DNA of 64,000 bases from Amylostereum areolatum (lineage: Eukaryota; Basidiomycota; Agaricomycetes; Russulales; Stereaceae). Every line of letters begins with the position of its first letter. Within the stretch, counting starts at the first letter, position 1. Shown here one piece after another: positions 1 to 9,908 of this stretch. The stretch covers positions 62,001 through 126,000 of the forward strand of contig SAXG01000092.1 in assembly GCA_012932865.1 (NCBI GenBank), given 5' to 3'. Made by a program: the position numbers and the translations under genes. Under the pieces are notes generated by a model. It saw only the letters and a program-made list of their open reading frames with translations, did not search any database and was not told the DNA's origin.

Positions 1-188
1 ACATCCCGAGCGAGCTGCATCCGAATACGCGGTTGCTGGACGAGGCCTTCCCAACGATCACCATCGAGTGCGTCCCTTCTCCCCGTCCTTTGCACCGCTT
101 CTCTGAGAATGACTCGATTCCAGCTTGTCTTTTGTGCAGGGAGAGTTTAGCCCCGCAGTACGTTGTTCCCTTTTCTCGTGATAAGTAA
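1..188 (+). CDS. 3' end of an unrecognised gene (two exons)
   Basis: A coding stretch enters from the left edge. Exon 1 runs to 67, a GT-AG intron spans 68-139 (ends TTTGTGCAG), and the last exon runs 140-188 with a TAA stop. The readable C-terminus contains IPSELHPNTRLLDEAFP and, after splicing, ESLAPQYVVPFSRDK. The frame is kept across the intron, which is the main support for the model. The product was not recognised. It converges on the minus-strand MTD1-like gene, about 540 bp away. Confidence 0.55.
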   Translation, partial: IPSELHPNTRLLDEAFPTITIECVPSPRPLHRFSENDSIPACLLCRESLAPQYVVPFSRDK

Positions 189-730
189 CAGTTCGGTTCG
201 TTGACGACCGCCGTAGCTTGTGGAGGCTGCGTCACGCGGGTTGGACATCCCGCGGAGCAGAATGTGCATCGTATCGCTTGGGAAAGACCATCAGTGGGAG
301 CTGGCGGATTACGGTGGAGCGAGGGTGATCATGTAAATGACAACGACTCCCATTTGGTGGAGTTGGACGGCTTTTCACGCTATTGAAGTAGTACACGACG
401 GCCATTCGATTGAGCATGTTGTAGTACTCAGTCGTATGTGTAGATCAGATGTAATCCTATTACGATACCTTGTGTGCACGGCGCTGTGGTGATGAGGTGG
501 TGTGGACCGTAGGACAGAAGGCAGTCCCGGGCCATGGTTCCACTCAAGTTCCACCATAAAGTTCGGGTCAAGTGTTACGTCTATACATCTACAACGAATG
601 CCACGCCAACAGATAAGAATAAAATAGTACACGTTGTCTTTTAGGCGGTCTGCATCTCTAGCCTGCTCTATGCGCTCGATTTGCGCGCTTTTAATCGACA
701 TCATATTGTATACAGGAGGCCTATTTGACG

Positions 731-2271
731 TCATGAGGAAGGCGAAGGTGCCGAGACAAGGTCTTGATATTGCTGGAGTCGAAGCCTGGACGTACAAGAT
801 GAGGAGGGGTGTCGGGGACAAGGTGGAGCAAGAGACGTACAGGTTGCGTAGGAGCATCAGGATCGTCACCTTGCCCACAGCGGGAACGTACAGCGAAGCC
901 TGTCCGTCGTCGGGTCGCGTTAGCACGGTGCAAGAAGCGCGAGGTGGAAGCGCACCTTCTCGCGCACGTTCGTCTCGAAGTTCTTGTCCGCCGCGACGTT
1001 CACGCACACGCAGCCGTCCTTCAGATCGGCGGTGGGCACCTTGTAGCTCGGGCTGGGAACTGCCGACACGACGACGTCGGAGGCGGCAAGGCAGGCGGTG
1101 AGCGAGAGGGGGGTTGGGTGGACGGTGTGGTGCGGATGATAGGTCCTGGAGGTGGTGGTGGAGGATGGGGGACGTTTGGTATACTCCTATTGGTGGAATC
1201 GATAAGATTAGTTGAGAGAGATGCGCGAGGGGAGGGAGCAGACCTGGATCGAGTCGATGTCGACGGAGAACACGCGCGCACCGTCGTTCGCTAGGAGAGC
1301 TGCGAGCGGACGCCCCACGACTTCGGATCTGGGTTATCCCCGCCGGTGTGCCCGTCAGCAGCAGTATTATCTCGCCAGGAAGGACAGAACATATGTACCG
1401 ATTGATCACCGTGACCGTTTTCCCGTACGCGCGGTCTCCGTAGGGCAAAATCGTGTTGTACACCCCGATGTTTTCGAGGGTTTTGACGACGCCAAGGGGG
1501 GTACAAGGCAGGATCGACTTGACCGTCCCGGGTGGCGGGACATCGGCACCGGACGTTGGGGTGGGGACATTGACGGAGGGGGCAGATGAGAGTGTTTTGG
1601 GATCTAGGTAGCGGATGCTTTCGGGTTCGCGTGAGAGAGCTGAAAAGTGGAAGGGGGAAGGAGAGGGTCGTACTTGTGGTAGAGGTTGTAATGGAATTTG
1701 AAGTTGAGACCTTCCACATCTTTGAACGGGGAGACGATCTGCGCGTATATCCCCTTAGAAAAAGGCTAGAAAACGCGTACGGATGGCTGACCTGCTGCAG
1801 GTAGTGATCCTTCGCTCCTCCTCAGTCTCTCGTTTGTGAGCAGAAAGAAAGGTAGGAAACATACCTGCTGTGCGCCAAATATGGGGTAATACACCTTATA
1901 ACCAGCGCGCCTTGGGTCGGATACCGAGGCTACGAGAACGAGCAAAAGGAGCCCACCATGATCCCGTCCACGCTCTCGTCCCCGTTCGCCTCGATGATCG
2001 CCTCCTCAGCACCTTCGCCTTCGCCCTGATCACTCCCCAGCGCTGCCCCGACCTCCTTCAACACAAAATGCACCCCGAGCGCCTCGCATTGCTTGCGCGT
2101 AAACTCGGCGTAGCTCCGGCTGGGCGCGGACGATGTTGAGAGGATGCCGACGAGTTTGGGGGGACGCGGGCGAGCGGCGAGAGCGTCCTTTACTTCTTGG
2201 TGGAATTTTGAGGCGATTGTGTCGGCTTTGATGAGGAGGCCCTTGGGAGGGGGGAGGATGTCGGTGGACAT
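731..2271 (-). CDS. MTD1: NAD-dependent 5,10-methylenetetrahydrofolate dehydrogenase, MTD1-like
   Basis: Cytosolic one-carbon enzyme oxidising methylene-THF to methenyl-THF with NAD. The spliced product follows the yeast Mtd1 family from end to end: KLVGILST near the N-terminus, SVDGIMVYYPIFGAQQDHYLQQ, the substrate-site SILPCTPLGVV, the nucleotide-binding VINRSEVVGRPLAALLAND, and the C-terminal YVPAVGKVTILMLLRNL. I resolve nine exons: 1957-2271, 1866-1895, 1792-1809, 1674-1738, 1399-1617, 1244-1328, 956-1186, 841-899 and 731-785. They sum to 1077 bp (358 aa plus stop) with the frame kept throughout. Exons 2 and 3 are only 30 and 18 bp, and each encodes conserved residues. The ATG at 2271 begins MSTDILPPPKGLLIKADTIA. 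The last exon encodes LLRLQQYQDLVSAPSPSS. Function is confident from family identity; exact splice sites are read by eye. Confidence 0.93.
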
Positions 2272-2604
2272 TGTTGAAGAGGTGATACAGTTGGTGACTT
2301 GTGCGGATGCTCACTGCCTAAAAAAATCTGCGGCCGATAACGCCGATGCTCGTACCGAAATCTCTCAACCTCATCTCAACTCGCCATTATAGCAGCAACA
2401 TCCCTTTCTTCAGTACATACGATACATGCGATTGTCTTTCAGAGAAAAGTCGCATGCAGAATGTCTGATTTTCGAGGATCTGTTCCATCAAATCAAGGCC
2501 AAGCTCGAGAGTCGAGATAGTTCGACGAGTTGCATGAGCTCGGAATTTGCCGGGACGGCACCTCGCCGAGGATCTCAGTCTGTTCGGCGCCTCCGACTCA
2601 GCGC

Positions 2605-3071
2605 TCAGCTCTTCCTCAACCTGTTCTCATCTGACGATCCTTCTGTCCCCCATTTTTTTTCTACCACCGAACCACCCTGGAGATGCTCCTCAAGCGCCAT
2701 GAAGATCTTCGTGTAATCAGCCCTGGGCTGTTCTACTAGACTGATGTGCCAATGCCAGCGCGTTTCGCGAACTTGAACTCCTGATGCGACAATATTGACG
2801 GTGGGTCGTTTCGGTACAACCTGACCATCGGGTGGAGCACAGTATTGAGTTCGTGGAGCTGGGTGGGGCATGTTGTGGTGTATCATCACGTTGGAATTAC
2901 TGCTAGCGGCTGGTCGTTCGGGAACACCGTCGACCGCCGGCTTGTCTTGCTCATCCTACTTGCGGGACCTTACGGTTAGTGAATAAGAAACATGCTATTC
3001 AGCATACACGACGGTTGAAACTCATTGTATTCGACAGGGCTCTCCACCTGATCGTCAACGTGGACGACCAT
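2605..3071 (-). CDS. Small hypothetical gene, acidic N-terminus
   Basis: An ATG at 3071 opens MVVHVDDQVESPVEYNEFQ. After a likely short intron (about 2960-3015, with a CTAAC branch-like motif) the frame continues with DEQDKPAVDGVPERPAASS and the segment RETRWHWHISLVEQPRADY, ending at a stop at 2605. Codon pattern and splice signals look gene-like, but no family was recognised. A second open frame continues downstream to about 2393, so a further intron and a longer C-terminus are possible. It is divergent from nothing obvious and lies head-to-tail with the MTD1-like gene. Confidence is limited because the model rests on reading-frame continuity only. Confidence 0.4.
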
Positions 3072-3309
3072 GGCTAATATGACTTGAGTCTAGACAGCGC
3101 CGAGCTTTTCCCATCTGGCCGATTCGCCGTGCTTTATCGTGAGCCTACCTGGAATGGATCACCTGCGAGTACGTTCGGTGTGATTCGCACAGGCAGCTTA
3201 CCCTACCGCAGCACGGCATCACTCATCGTGTCTCGAATTGCGTGGCCCAGCATGGTGCTTTCTTTGGCGTCAGGACCGGTGAGCAAACCCTTGGAGCTCG
3301 CAAGTTGAT

Positions 3310-4590
3310 CCTATGATATCCTCTCCGACCCCCAAATTTATCAACACCGCCGCGTGCCTACCTTCGCCTATAAAAACCCGTCTGTGGACGCCCCGAAACT
3401 TCAATCTTCGCCACTTAATCTCTTTCGTCCTTCTGCAGGTGCTGGTAACCTCGCGTTCTTCAACCTTCGTTCAATCCTTCTTTCATTTCACGTCCAACCT
3501 CTAATCCTCACGTCCCCCGTCTTCTCTTTACGTCCCACACGTTCCCTCTCGTCTTTCAGTACATTACCACCACCATCATGCTCGCGTCCACCGCCAACCA
3601 TCAGGGAAACCCTCACCTGCTAAAGCCAGGTTTTTTAACGCTCAGTTATATGAGACATGTGAATCGTGTTAAGCGGAGAAAACAAGAGCTAACTCACCTC
3701 GATGGACGGTCGTGCCTCAGCTCGTCCTTTAGCGCAAACCAGCAGAGGCGACATCGGGCTTGCGCCAAGCGAGGGAGAGCCATGGGCTCTCCTCGAACAC
3801 GAACTTAGAACAGGGTCGAGCCTCGAGCTGCCTCGAGGCGCCGTCGCCGTCGGAGCTCGAATCGACTTCGCATTGAACGCGATCGTCCCAGTGCCAGCTC
3901 ACCTTACTTCCTACCACTTCGACCTCCCGGTCCTCCCCTCCTTGACCGCCTGCAGTCAGCCATCAACCGCGCTCGACCATGCTCGCCCTGTTGTGCGCTC
4001 AACGCCTGCCACAAGCCATGTCGTCCTTCTTCCTATGTCTGTTGTCGCACATGGTCTGCTTTGGATGGTATGACTAGGCCCGTGGGTTAGGACCTCCAAC
4101 GTGCGTAACCCACATCGTGCATCTCGTCCTCAACCCTGATGTACTCATTTTCTCAGCGAGTGAAGCTTGTCAAGAGTCTCTCCTTCTTGCTGGACCGGCG
4201 ACACCCTCGGCACCATCACTAGATTCGCTACACCCTCAGCGTCATCACACCCACGCTCCCTTCCTTTTTTTCACCGCCATTAACCAACATATTAGAATCC
4301 ATGTTAATCAATGGGAGGACCAAGTCATCCTTTGCTCGTCAGTAAGTCGTATCTCCTCCGTTCTCGCGCGCTGACCCGCGTCGTAGCATCAGGCGCTGGC
4401 GAACATGATATTGGTGTCCTATTCACACACATCCGAGTCACTGTAGCATTATCTCTTCTTTCTTCCCCCTGCCTTTTTCTATCCGAGTACCTGCATCCCT
4501 GTATCACCCATTTCTCACATCCTGTACTGCGTCGACGTACCGTAGTAATAGATAGTAATGGAGTATTTCATGAATAATCTCGTACCAATT
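3310..4590 (+). other. Promoter-like, pyrimidine-rich stretch with no convincing gene
   Basis: A TATAAAA box at 3369-3376 is followed by a long CT-rich tract (about 3400-3560) and then an ATG at 3578 in a CCACCATCATG context. This is the usual layout of a basidiomycete promoter and 5' leader. The downstream open frames (for example 3702-4073) are compositionally weak and match nothing I recognise. A short or broken gene may lie here, but I cannot support a model. Nothing else stands out up to 4590. Confidence 0.25.
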
Positions 4591-4595
4591 GTGTG

Positions 4596-4765
4596 AATAG
4601 CAAAATTAGCAGCCGAAAGGGACTAGAAAGGATCGGGTACCGATCTTCTGGAGGAAGATCTGCCGCCGATGCCAAGTTTTAGCTTGGATGAGCTGCAAAT
4701 GTTGCGCGAAATTATGGGGGGGGAACCGAATTTTGCTAATCTGCTAATTACCGTGAATTACGTCC
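4596..4765 (+). pseudogene. Short decayed coding fragment
   Basis: One frame reads IAKLAAERD, then a stop, then GSGTDLLEEDLPPMPSFSLD and ELQMLREIMGGEPNFANLL before breaking down. The amphipathic, acidic, methionine-containing pattern looks like real protein rather than chance, but it has an in-frame stop and no start. Family not recognised. It lies directly upstream of the repeat-protein gene and could be a displaced exon or a transposon relic. Confidence 0.25.
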
Positions 4766-4796
4766 GAGTTAATGCTAGTTAACAGATGAGGGTTTG

Positions 4797-5427
4797 CCTG
4801 ATGACGTTCTCGCCGTCGCCTTCGTTGCTTCCCAGATCGCTCCTTCCCTTGCCGCCCCCGTCCAAAAGTACGTACCATCGACCCTTCCAATCCTAGATTT
4901 TCGTTCTGACGTCACGCAGGATCGACGCTCGCTTCCCGCCCGCCGTTAAGGCCGCAGGTGCTGCCGTCGCAGGCGGCGTCGCCTCCGGCGCAGCCGGCGC
5001 CCTCGCCAACGACGTGCTCGGTCGGGACGAAGTCGAGGCTCGGTTCCCCCCAGCAGTGAAGGCTGCCGGCGCCGCCATCGCTGGCGGCGTTGCGTCGGGC
5101 GCGGCCAACGCCGTCACAAGCAACGTTCTCAGCCGCGAGGAAGTCACTCGGTTCCCTCCCGCCGTCAAGGCCGCCGGGGCCGCGGTGGCGGGCGGTGTCG
5201 CGTCGGGCGCGGCGAGTGCTATCACTAGCAACGTCCTCAACCGCGACGCGCTCGACGCCCGCTTCCCTCCCGCTGTCAAGACGGTCGCAGGTGGCGTGGC
5301 TAGCGGTGTAGCCAGCGGCGTCGCCAGCAACGTCCTCAGCCGTGGACAGCCCGACGCACGCTTCCCTCCCGCCGTCAAAGCGGCGGGCGCGGCCGTTGCA
5401 GGGGTCCAGTCTCGTCTACGCCTATAG
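4797..5427 (+). CDS. Ala/Gly-rich tandem-repeat protein, 5' block
   Basis: The upstream exon reads DDVLAVAFVASQIAPSLAAP, which resembles the end of a signal peptide. A 52-bp GT-AG intron (GTACGTACC...CACGCAG, ending at 4919) joins it to repeats of about 33-36 residues with the consensus ARFPPAVKAAGAAVAGGVASGA followed by a variable ANAITSNVLNRxxLE. Four full units and the first half of a fifth are present before the frame runs into unrelated sequence and stops at 5427. No in-frame ATG is seen for the signal-like exon, so a further 5' exon is missing or unrecognised. The protein is probably secreted or wall-associated (inference). It continues at the same repeat position and frame in the block at 5855-6465. 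Confidence 0.5.
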
Positions 5428-6330
5428 CGGCCTTGCTACGAACTAGCTGGTTGGGTGGGAACTGGCGTGAGCCAGATCGTACGCGGTGCGAAGGCGAGCC
5501 GCTCGGGAGGGAGGGTCGTCTGCACCACGGTTCGCCCGTAGCAAGGAGCCGTTGCGAAGCGGCGGACATGTGACGTGCATCTAAATTTTGTACGGAGTAG
5601 TGCGGTGCTATGATAGTACATAAATTTAGACAGTGGCGGGCGGGCGGGTAAAAACAACTGTAAAGTACGCGGGAAATTAAGGGAGGGACGAGCGTAGGCG
5701 TGCGGGATGGTGGTGGAGAGAAGGAGAAAAACTTCGCGGGAACAAACAACGAACAACAAGACTCAAAACGAGCGCGTCGGCCGCTTCCGGCTGCGCTCGA
5801 TTGGACGCTCGCTCCGGCCTCGTGCCTCGGCCGGACCTACGCAAAGCGTCGCCTCCGGAGCTGCAAACGCCATCGCGGGTGATGTCCTCAACCGCGAGGT
5901 CTTCGACTTCGAGTCTCGCTTTCCACCCGCCGTCAAGGCTGCCGGCGCGGCCGTCGCTGGCGGTGTCGCGTCGGGCGCTGCGAACGCTATTACAGGCGAC
6001 ATCCTCAACCGCGAGTTCCTTGAAGCTCGTTTCCCTCCCGCAGCCAAGGCTATCGCCGGTGGCGTGGTCTCCGGTGTCGACAGCGGCATCGCCAGCAACG
6101 TTCTCAGCCGCGACGAACTTGAAGCACGCTTCCCTCCCGCCGTCAAAGCTGCTGGCGCTGCCGTCGCCGGCGGTGTCGCCTCTGGCGCTGCCAACGCGAT
6201 CACGGGCGATATCCTGAACCGCGAATCCGTCGAGGCGCGTTTCCCGCCCGCCGTCAAGGCTGCCGGCGCTGCCGTTGCCGGGGGCCTCGCGTCTGGCGCG
6301 GCGAGCGCGGCCACGAGCAACGTCCTTGGG
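4921..6330 (+). repeat. Protein-coding tandem repeat, about nine units of 99-111 bp
   Basis: Units begin with codons for RFPPAVK (once RFPPAAK) and end with VL(N/S/G)R or IL(N/S)R plus an acidic residue. Two shorter variant units (near 5263 and 6031) replace the AAGAAVAGG part with TVAGG or AIAGG. The array is interrupted between about 5403 and 5854. The mirror-image minus-strand frames are shadows. Confidence 0.8.
5404..5854. other. Non-repeat DNA splitting the repeat ORF
   Basis: This stretch of about 430-450 bp separates a unit ending AAGAAVAG from a unit resuming at VASGAANAI, so it sits at one exact point within a repeat unit. No GT-AG pair restores the frame, so it is not a simple intron. 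It begins GGTCC and has GGACC near its right end, but I see no convincing terminal inverted repeats or target duplication. Inside is an imperfect hairpin with arms CTAAATTTTGTAC (about 5581) and GTACATAAATTTAG (about 5616). It may be an insertion, or a 3' UTR plus promoter between tandem gene copies. Confidence 0.5.
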
Positions 6331-6465
6331 TTCGTTTCCTCGATTTTGTGTACCGCTTATGTCGTGCTGATGGGTCCCGTTTCTAGCCGCCAGGTTTCGG
6401 GCGACCTTACCGTCGGCGACCTTCTCAACGTCATGGCCATGCTCAGGAGCAACAACCTCGACTGA
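5855..6465 (+). CDS. Ala/Gly-rich tandem-repeat protein, 3' block
   Basis: Continues the repeat series: half a unit (VASGAANAIAGDVLNREVF), then four units. The tail after a likely 57-bp intron (GTTCGTTTCC...GTTTCTAG) reads RQVSGDLTVGDLLNVMAMLR and SNNLD, stop at 6465. An in-frame ATG exists at 5707, but the 50 residues before the repeat are basic and low-complexity and give no signal peptide. The natural gene was therefore probably contiguous with the block at 4797-5427. Monobasic sites (NR, SR, AR) occur at every unit border. Function unknown. Confidence 0.5.
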
Positions 6466-7179
6466 GGCGCATCCCGCATCTTGATGATCTGTACCAAATC
6501 TGTACGACAACTCTCATGACGTCACGACGACGGTATGGTTGAAGGAGGGCCGGACGCGCTTCGCTGGTCGTTGCGTGTTTCGGCCTCTTTTATTTCTTCT
6601 CTTCCGCGGGGCCTCTTTTTGTTTGGACTCGGATCGCTTAGTGGGATCTGGTAAGAGCACTCGAGGATATCGCTCCCTTCGATATGTCGTACTAGGCTGC
6701 AGTTTGGATGAATATACGCGCGTCGACTGAATTCCACTATGTGAGCTAGTCAGACCCAAGTGAGATTAAGGTTGACCTGAGACAGAGCCGGGCACATATC
6801 ATTCTCATGCACCCGCCCGCAAGGATTTGACCACGCTAACATATATGTACCAATGTCTTCATTTGACGTCTTCACAGCCGGAGGGATCCTCGATGCCCAC
6901 CCAAGTCCCGCCGTACCCCTCCTTACGTCGAGCAAGCTACACTGGGCCCATCTCCCCCGTCGCGCGGATTCAAGCGATCTAAGTATGTATAAGCCTGAGA
7001 TGTGTACGAGTAAGGTGCCACAACACGAACCGACCACCGTGATAGAAACAAAGGAAGGAAAAACGCGCGCGAGACCCGCGAATACATACATGCCATAAAG
7101 TACTAGTACTGCCCCCACCCACCCATCGCACAGGTCCATGATCCCACCCCTCGACATCCGCACCGCCCTCCCCACACAA
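6466..7179. other. Intergenic, no supported feature
   Basis: Lies between the convergent ends of the repeat gene and MDM34. Expected to hold both 3' UTRs. No coding frame, tRNA or repeat was seen. Confidence 0.4.
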
Positions 7180-9567
7180 TCACATATCCCGATACGACTG
7201 CCTCCTCCGTATCGGCGGCGGCGACGGCACGCCATACGTATCTGGCGGACGCGCATGCGGCAGCAGATGCGGATGGCGCAGCGGGGAGTGCTCGTACTCC
7301 GACTGCGACTCGTCGCGCGCGCGGAAATACCGGTCCATGTCCTCCGCGTCGAACTCGCTCGGCGGTATAGGCGACGTCGAGCCCGTGCGCCGTAAGGCCT
7401 CGTCGTCGTGGATCGGGGCAGCCTTGTCCTTGCCTTTGTCTTTGCTTTTGCCCTTCCCGAGCACATGCAGCCGCCGCCGTTTGGCATGGACCGCGCGGAC
7501 CTCCGTCGGCTTCGCATCGCGCGCGCCCCGCGCGCCCGCGCCGCCCCCGGTGCCGCTGCGGACGGCGAAGTGCTCCGGCACGCGCGTGTACGGCGAGAGG
7601 GTGTGGTTCGAGTGCGAGAGCGAGGACAGCTGCGAGATGGAGCTGTTGAGCGTCGGCCGCAGGACGATTTTCGGGTCGTCCGGGGTCGGGTCCAGCGTCG
7701 GCGACGCCGGCCAGGGCGCGAACGCCGTGTCGAGCCGGCTGTTGTAGGAGGTTGAGGCGTGGCGCACGGGGGAGGCGGGGGAATCGCTTGATGGTGGGGT
7801 GGGCAGGGAGTGCGTGTGGGAGCTGGAGTGGGAAGGGTGCGTGTGGGTGGAGGGTGTGGGTGAGACGGTGCGACGTGGAGGCGAGCGGTAGAGGGGAGGC
7901 GTTGGGGGCGTAGCTTCGGTACGTAGGCGCGCGTCGAGGGCGAAGGGGGAGAACGCGGAGGAGGGCGTCATGTAGGTGGGTGACATTCCCATGGGCGGGA
8001 AATAGGGATTGTAGAGGGAGCTGGGGCGACGCAGGGAGGTGGAGACGGTGAGACGGGAGGTGGACGCCTCTGATGGTGCACGAGAAGGGCTCAGCGCGAC
8101 GCCCGTCGGAGGGTGGATTTGTGAGAGGGAGTGGAACACTCGGGGTCGTGTGATGGTACCGCCACCCACGGCCGGGATGGTCTCGTACTCGAGGTCGTCG
8201 GGTCCCTCGCCGGCAGCCGATGACATCGACGCATAATCCGGAATGGTGTCCTCCCAGTCCACCGCATCATACGTCGTGCCCTCGCTGAACCCTCCGTCGT
8301 CCTCTTCCTCCCCCGATTCCTCCGCAAGGTCCGCCAGGCCCCTCGCAGGGCTGGAAAACAGCCGTCCAAACGAGCCGAAGACGGATTTGGTGGGGAGGCC
8401 TTCCGGACGAAGGCCGTAGGTCGGGTCGAAATTTTCGATGTCTGGGAAGGAGGTCTCTGGCGGCTCGGGCGCGGGCGCGGGAGTTTCATGTCGAAGAGAG
8501 GACGAGGTGCGACGTGAGCGGGTCGTTCCGGCGTTAGATGGGGTGGAAGAGACGCGTGGACGGGGATACGGGAAGGGCATGCCAGGGGTGAAGGACTGGT
8601 GCATTCCTGGGGGTAGCTGATAGCGAGGAAGGGCGGTGAGGTCGGGAGCGGACATGGACATGGGATCTCGGGCGCGGGGAGAGGGTGGCGGCGGCGGCGG
8701 ACGGGGTTGATTGAGGTAGGGCGCCTCGACCTTGGCCTTGACCCATTGCTGGCTCAGACGATGGATGATGCCCGGAAGATCCTCCCTAAACATTTGACGG
8801 AGCTGGCCCTCGATCTCGCGCTGTATAAAGGACTGGATGACGGCGATGGAGTCGAAGGTGCTGTTGATGTCGACGTTTTGGAGGGGATCGGTTTTGAAGA
8901 CGAGGGTGATGCCTTTTTGCTTGGAGACGACGAGGACGACGTAGGACGACAGACGGAAATGGGATAGCCGAAGGAGCATTGGCACGACGAGAGCTTTCTT
9001 GGCCGCGAGCATTCCTCGGGAGCCGGTCATGAGGTGGATATCGGGCTGTTTGTGGTTGAGCGGGTTGGCCTGTTCATAAGGTCAGTACGACGGGTTGAGA
9101 CGTGGACAAAAAGATGGTAGATTCGTCCCAGAGACAGAGGCTATATCCCTACGGCCCATTGTCCCCTCAAAGAACGATACCCCCAAAAGAACGGGAGCCT
9201 CCTTTCTCCTGACACCAGAGACGCCGAATAGCAAGAACTCGGGGACACTGACCTGAACTTTGGTACGAAGCACAAGATGCGCGTCGCCAGCGTACGTCAG
9301 TCGAAATATTCCTCTAAATTGGTCCATGGTGAGGTCTCCGATGTCGCGAATTTCGAGGTCGGGGGGCTGTAGCAGGGCTCAGGTCAGAGGGCGTTGATGT
9401 CATAAACGACCCGTGCGTACCTGCGTCCCCATCTCGAGCTCGACGACTTCGATTTTGTCCGCGATGATGGGGGGTTTGGTGCCCTTGTTGAGCGCCGCGT
9501 TGAGCATCTCGATGGCGTCGGCATGGAACTGCTCGGAGAAGCGGGGCCATTGGAAGGAAAATGACAT
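7180..9567 (-). CDS. MDM34: Mitochondrial distribution and morphology protein 34 (ERMES subunit)
   Basis: Mdm34 is the outer-membrane SMP-domain subunit of the ER-mitochondria encounter structure and helps lipid exchange and mitochondrial shape. Three exons: 9421-9567 ([20 protein letters not shown]), 9253-9366 ([20 protein letters not shown]) and 7180-9069, giving about 716 aa. The N-terminal 220 residues carry the family pattern, including [39 protein letters not shown] and [14 protein letters not shown]. The remaining roughly 500 residues are a long, disordered Ser/Pro-rich tail typical of basidiomycete orthologues. The start ATG is set by the exact family N-terminus. It is divergent from the F-box gene across 341 bp. 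Confidence 0.93.
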
Positions 9568-9908
9568 GGTTGTGCGGGCTGTTCACAGACTTTCTGAAGG
9601 CGAAACGAACTCAGCGAGGCCGTATTACGAGAGGGAAGACGGTGCAGAGAAGATCATGTCGTGGTGGGTTGGAAGAAATAGTCGTCGTCGTCGTCGCCGC
9701 CGACGCCGAAGACAAGAACGAGATGAACGGAGACCGGAGGAGGGGACGGAAAAACCCGCGTGACCGCGGGAACGAGTCCTGCGCGGCCTTCCGGCCGATT
9801 CAATTTCAAGTTGAACACATCGCTGAGCCTCTTTTCTCTGTCGAGGCTGCCGACGGGCCACGTTGCGAAGGTCGAACCCGACGTTAGTCTCTGCACATCC
9901 TCGACGAC
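9568..9908. promoter_or_regulatory. Shared divergent promoter region, MDM34 / F-box gene
   Basis: A 341-bp interval between two head-to-head start codons. It contains a run of GTC/GAC triplets (about 9680-9715) but no clear TATA box. Co-regulation of the two genes is possible but is only inferred from the spacing. Confidence 0.4.

Noticed and set aside
375..1463. 362-codon minus-strand frame
   Set aside because: It reads through introns of the MTD1-like gene; only parts of it are exon.
4597..4750. MITE with inverted ends AGCAAAATTAGCAG / AATTTTGCTAATCTGCTAAT
   Set aside because: The right-hand copy is explained as coding sequence (NFANLLIT) and the match is short and gapped; no target duplication.
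4893..6320. Minus-strand frames with repeated TAGGKRAS / RLRTLL units
   Set aside because: Mirror of the plus-strand repeat ORF; the plus strand has the intron signals, signal-like exon and coherent C-terminus.
4797..6465. Kex2-processed repeat (KEP-type) pheromone or mycotoxin-like precursor
   Set aside because: No dibasic KR sites at the unit borders, only single Arg; kept as an unusual repeat protein.
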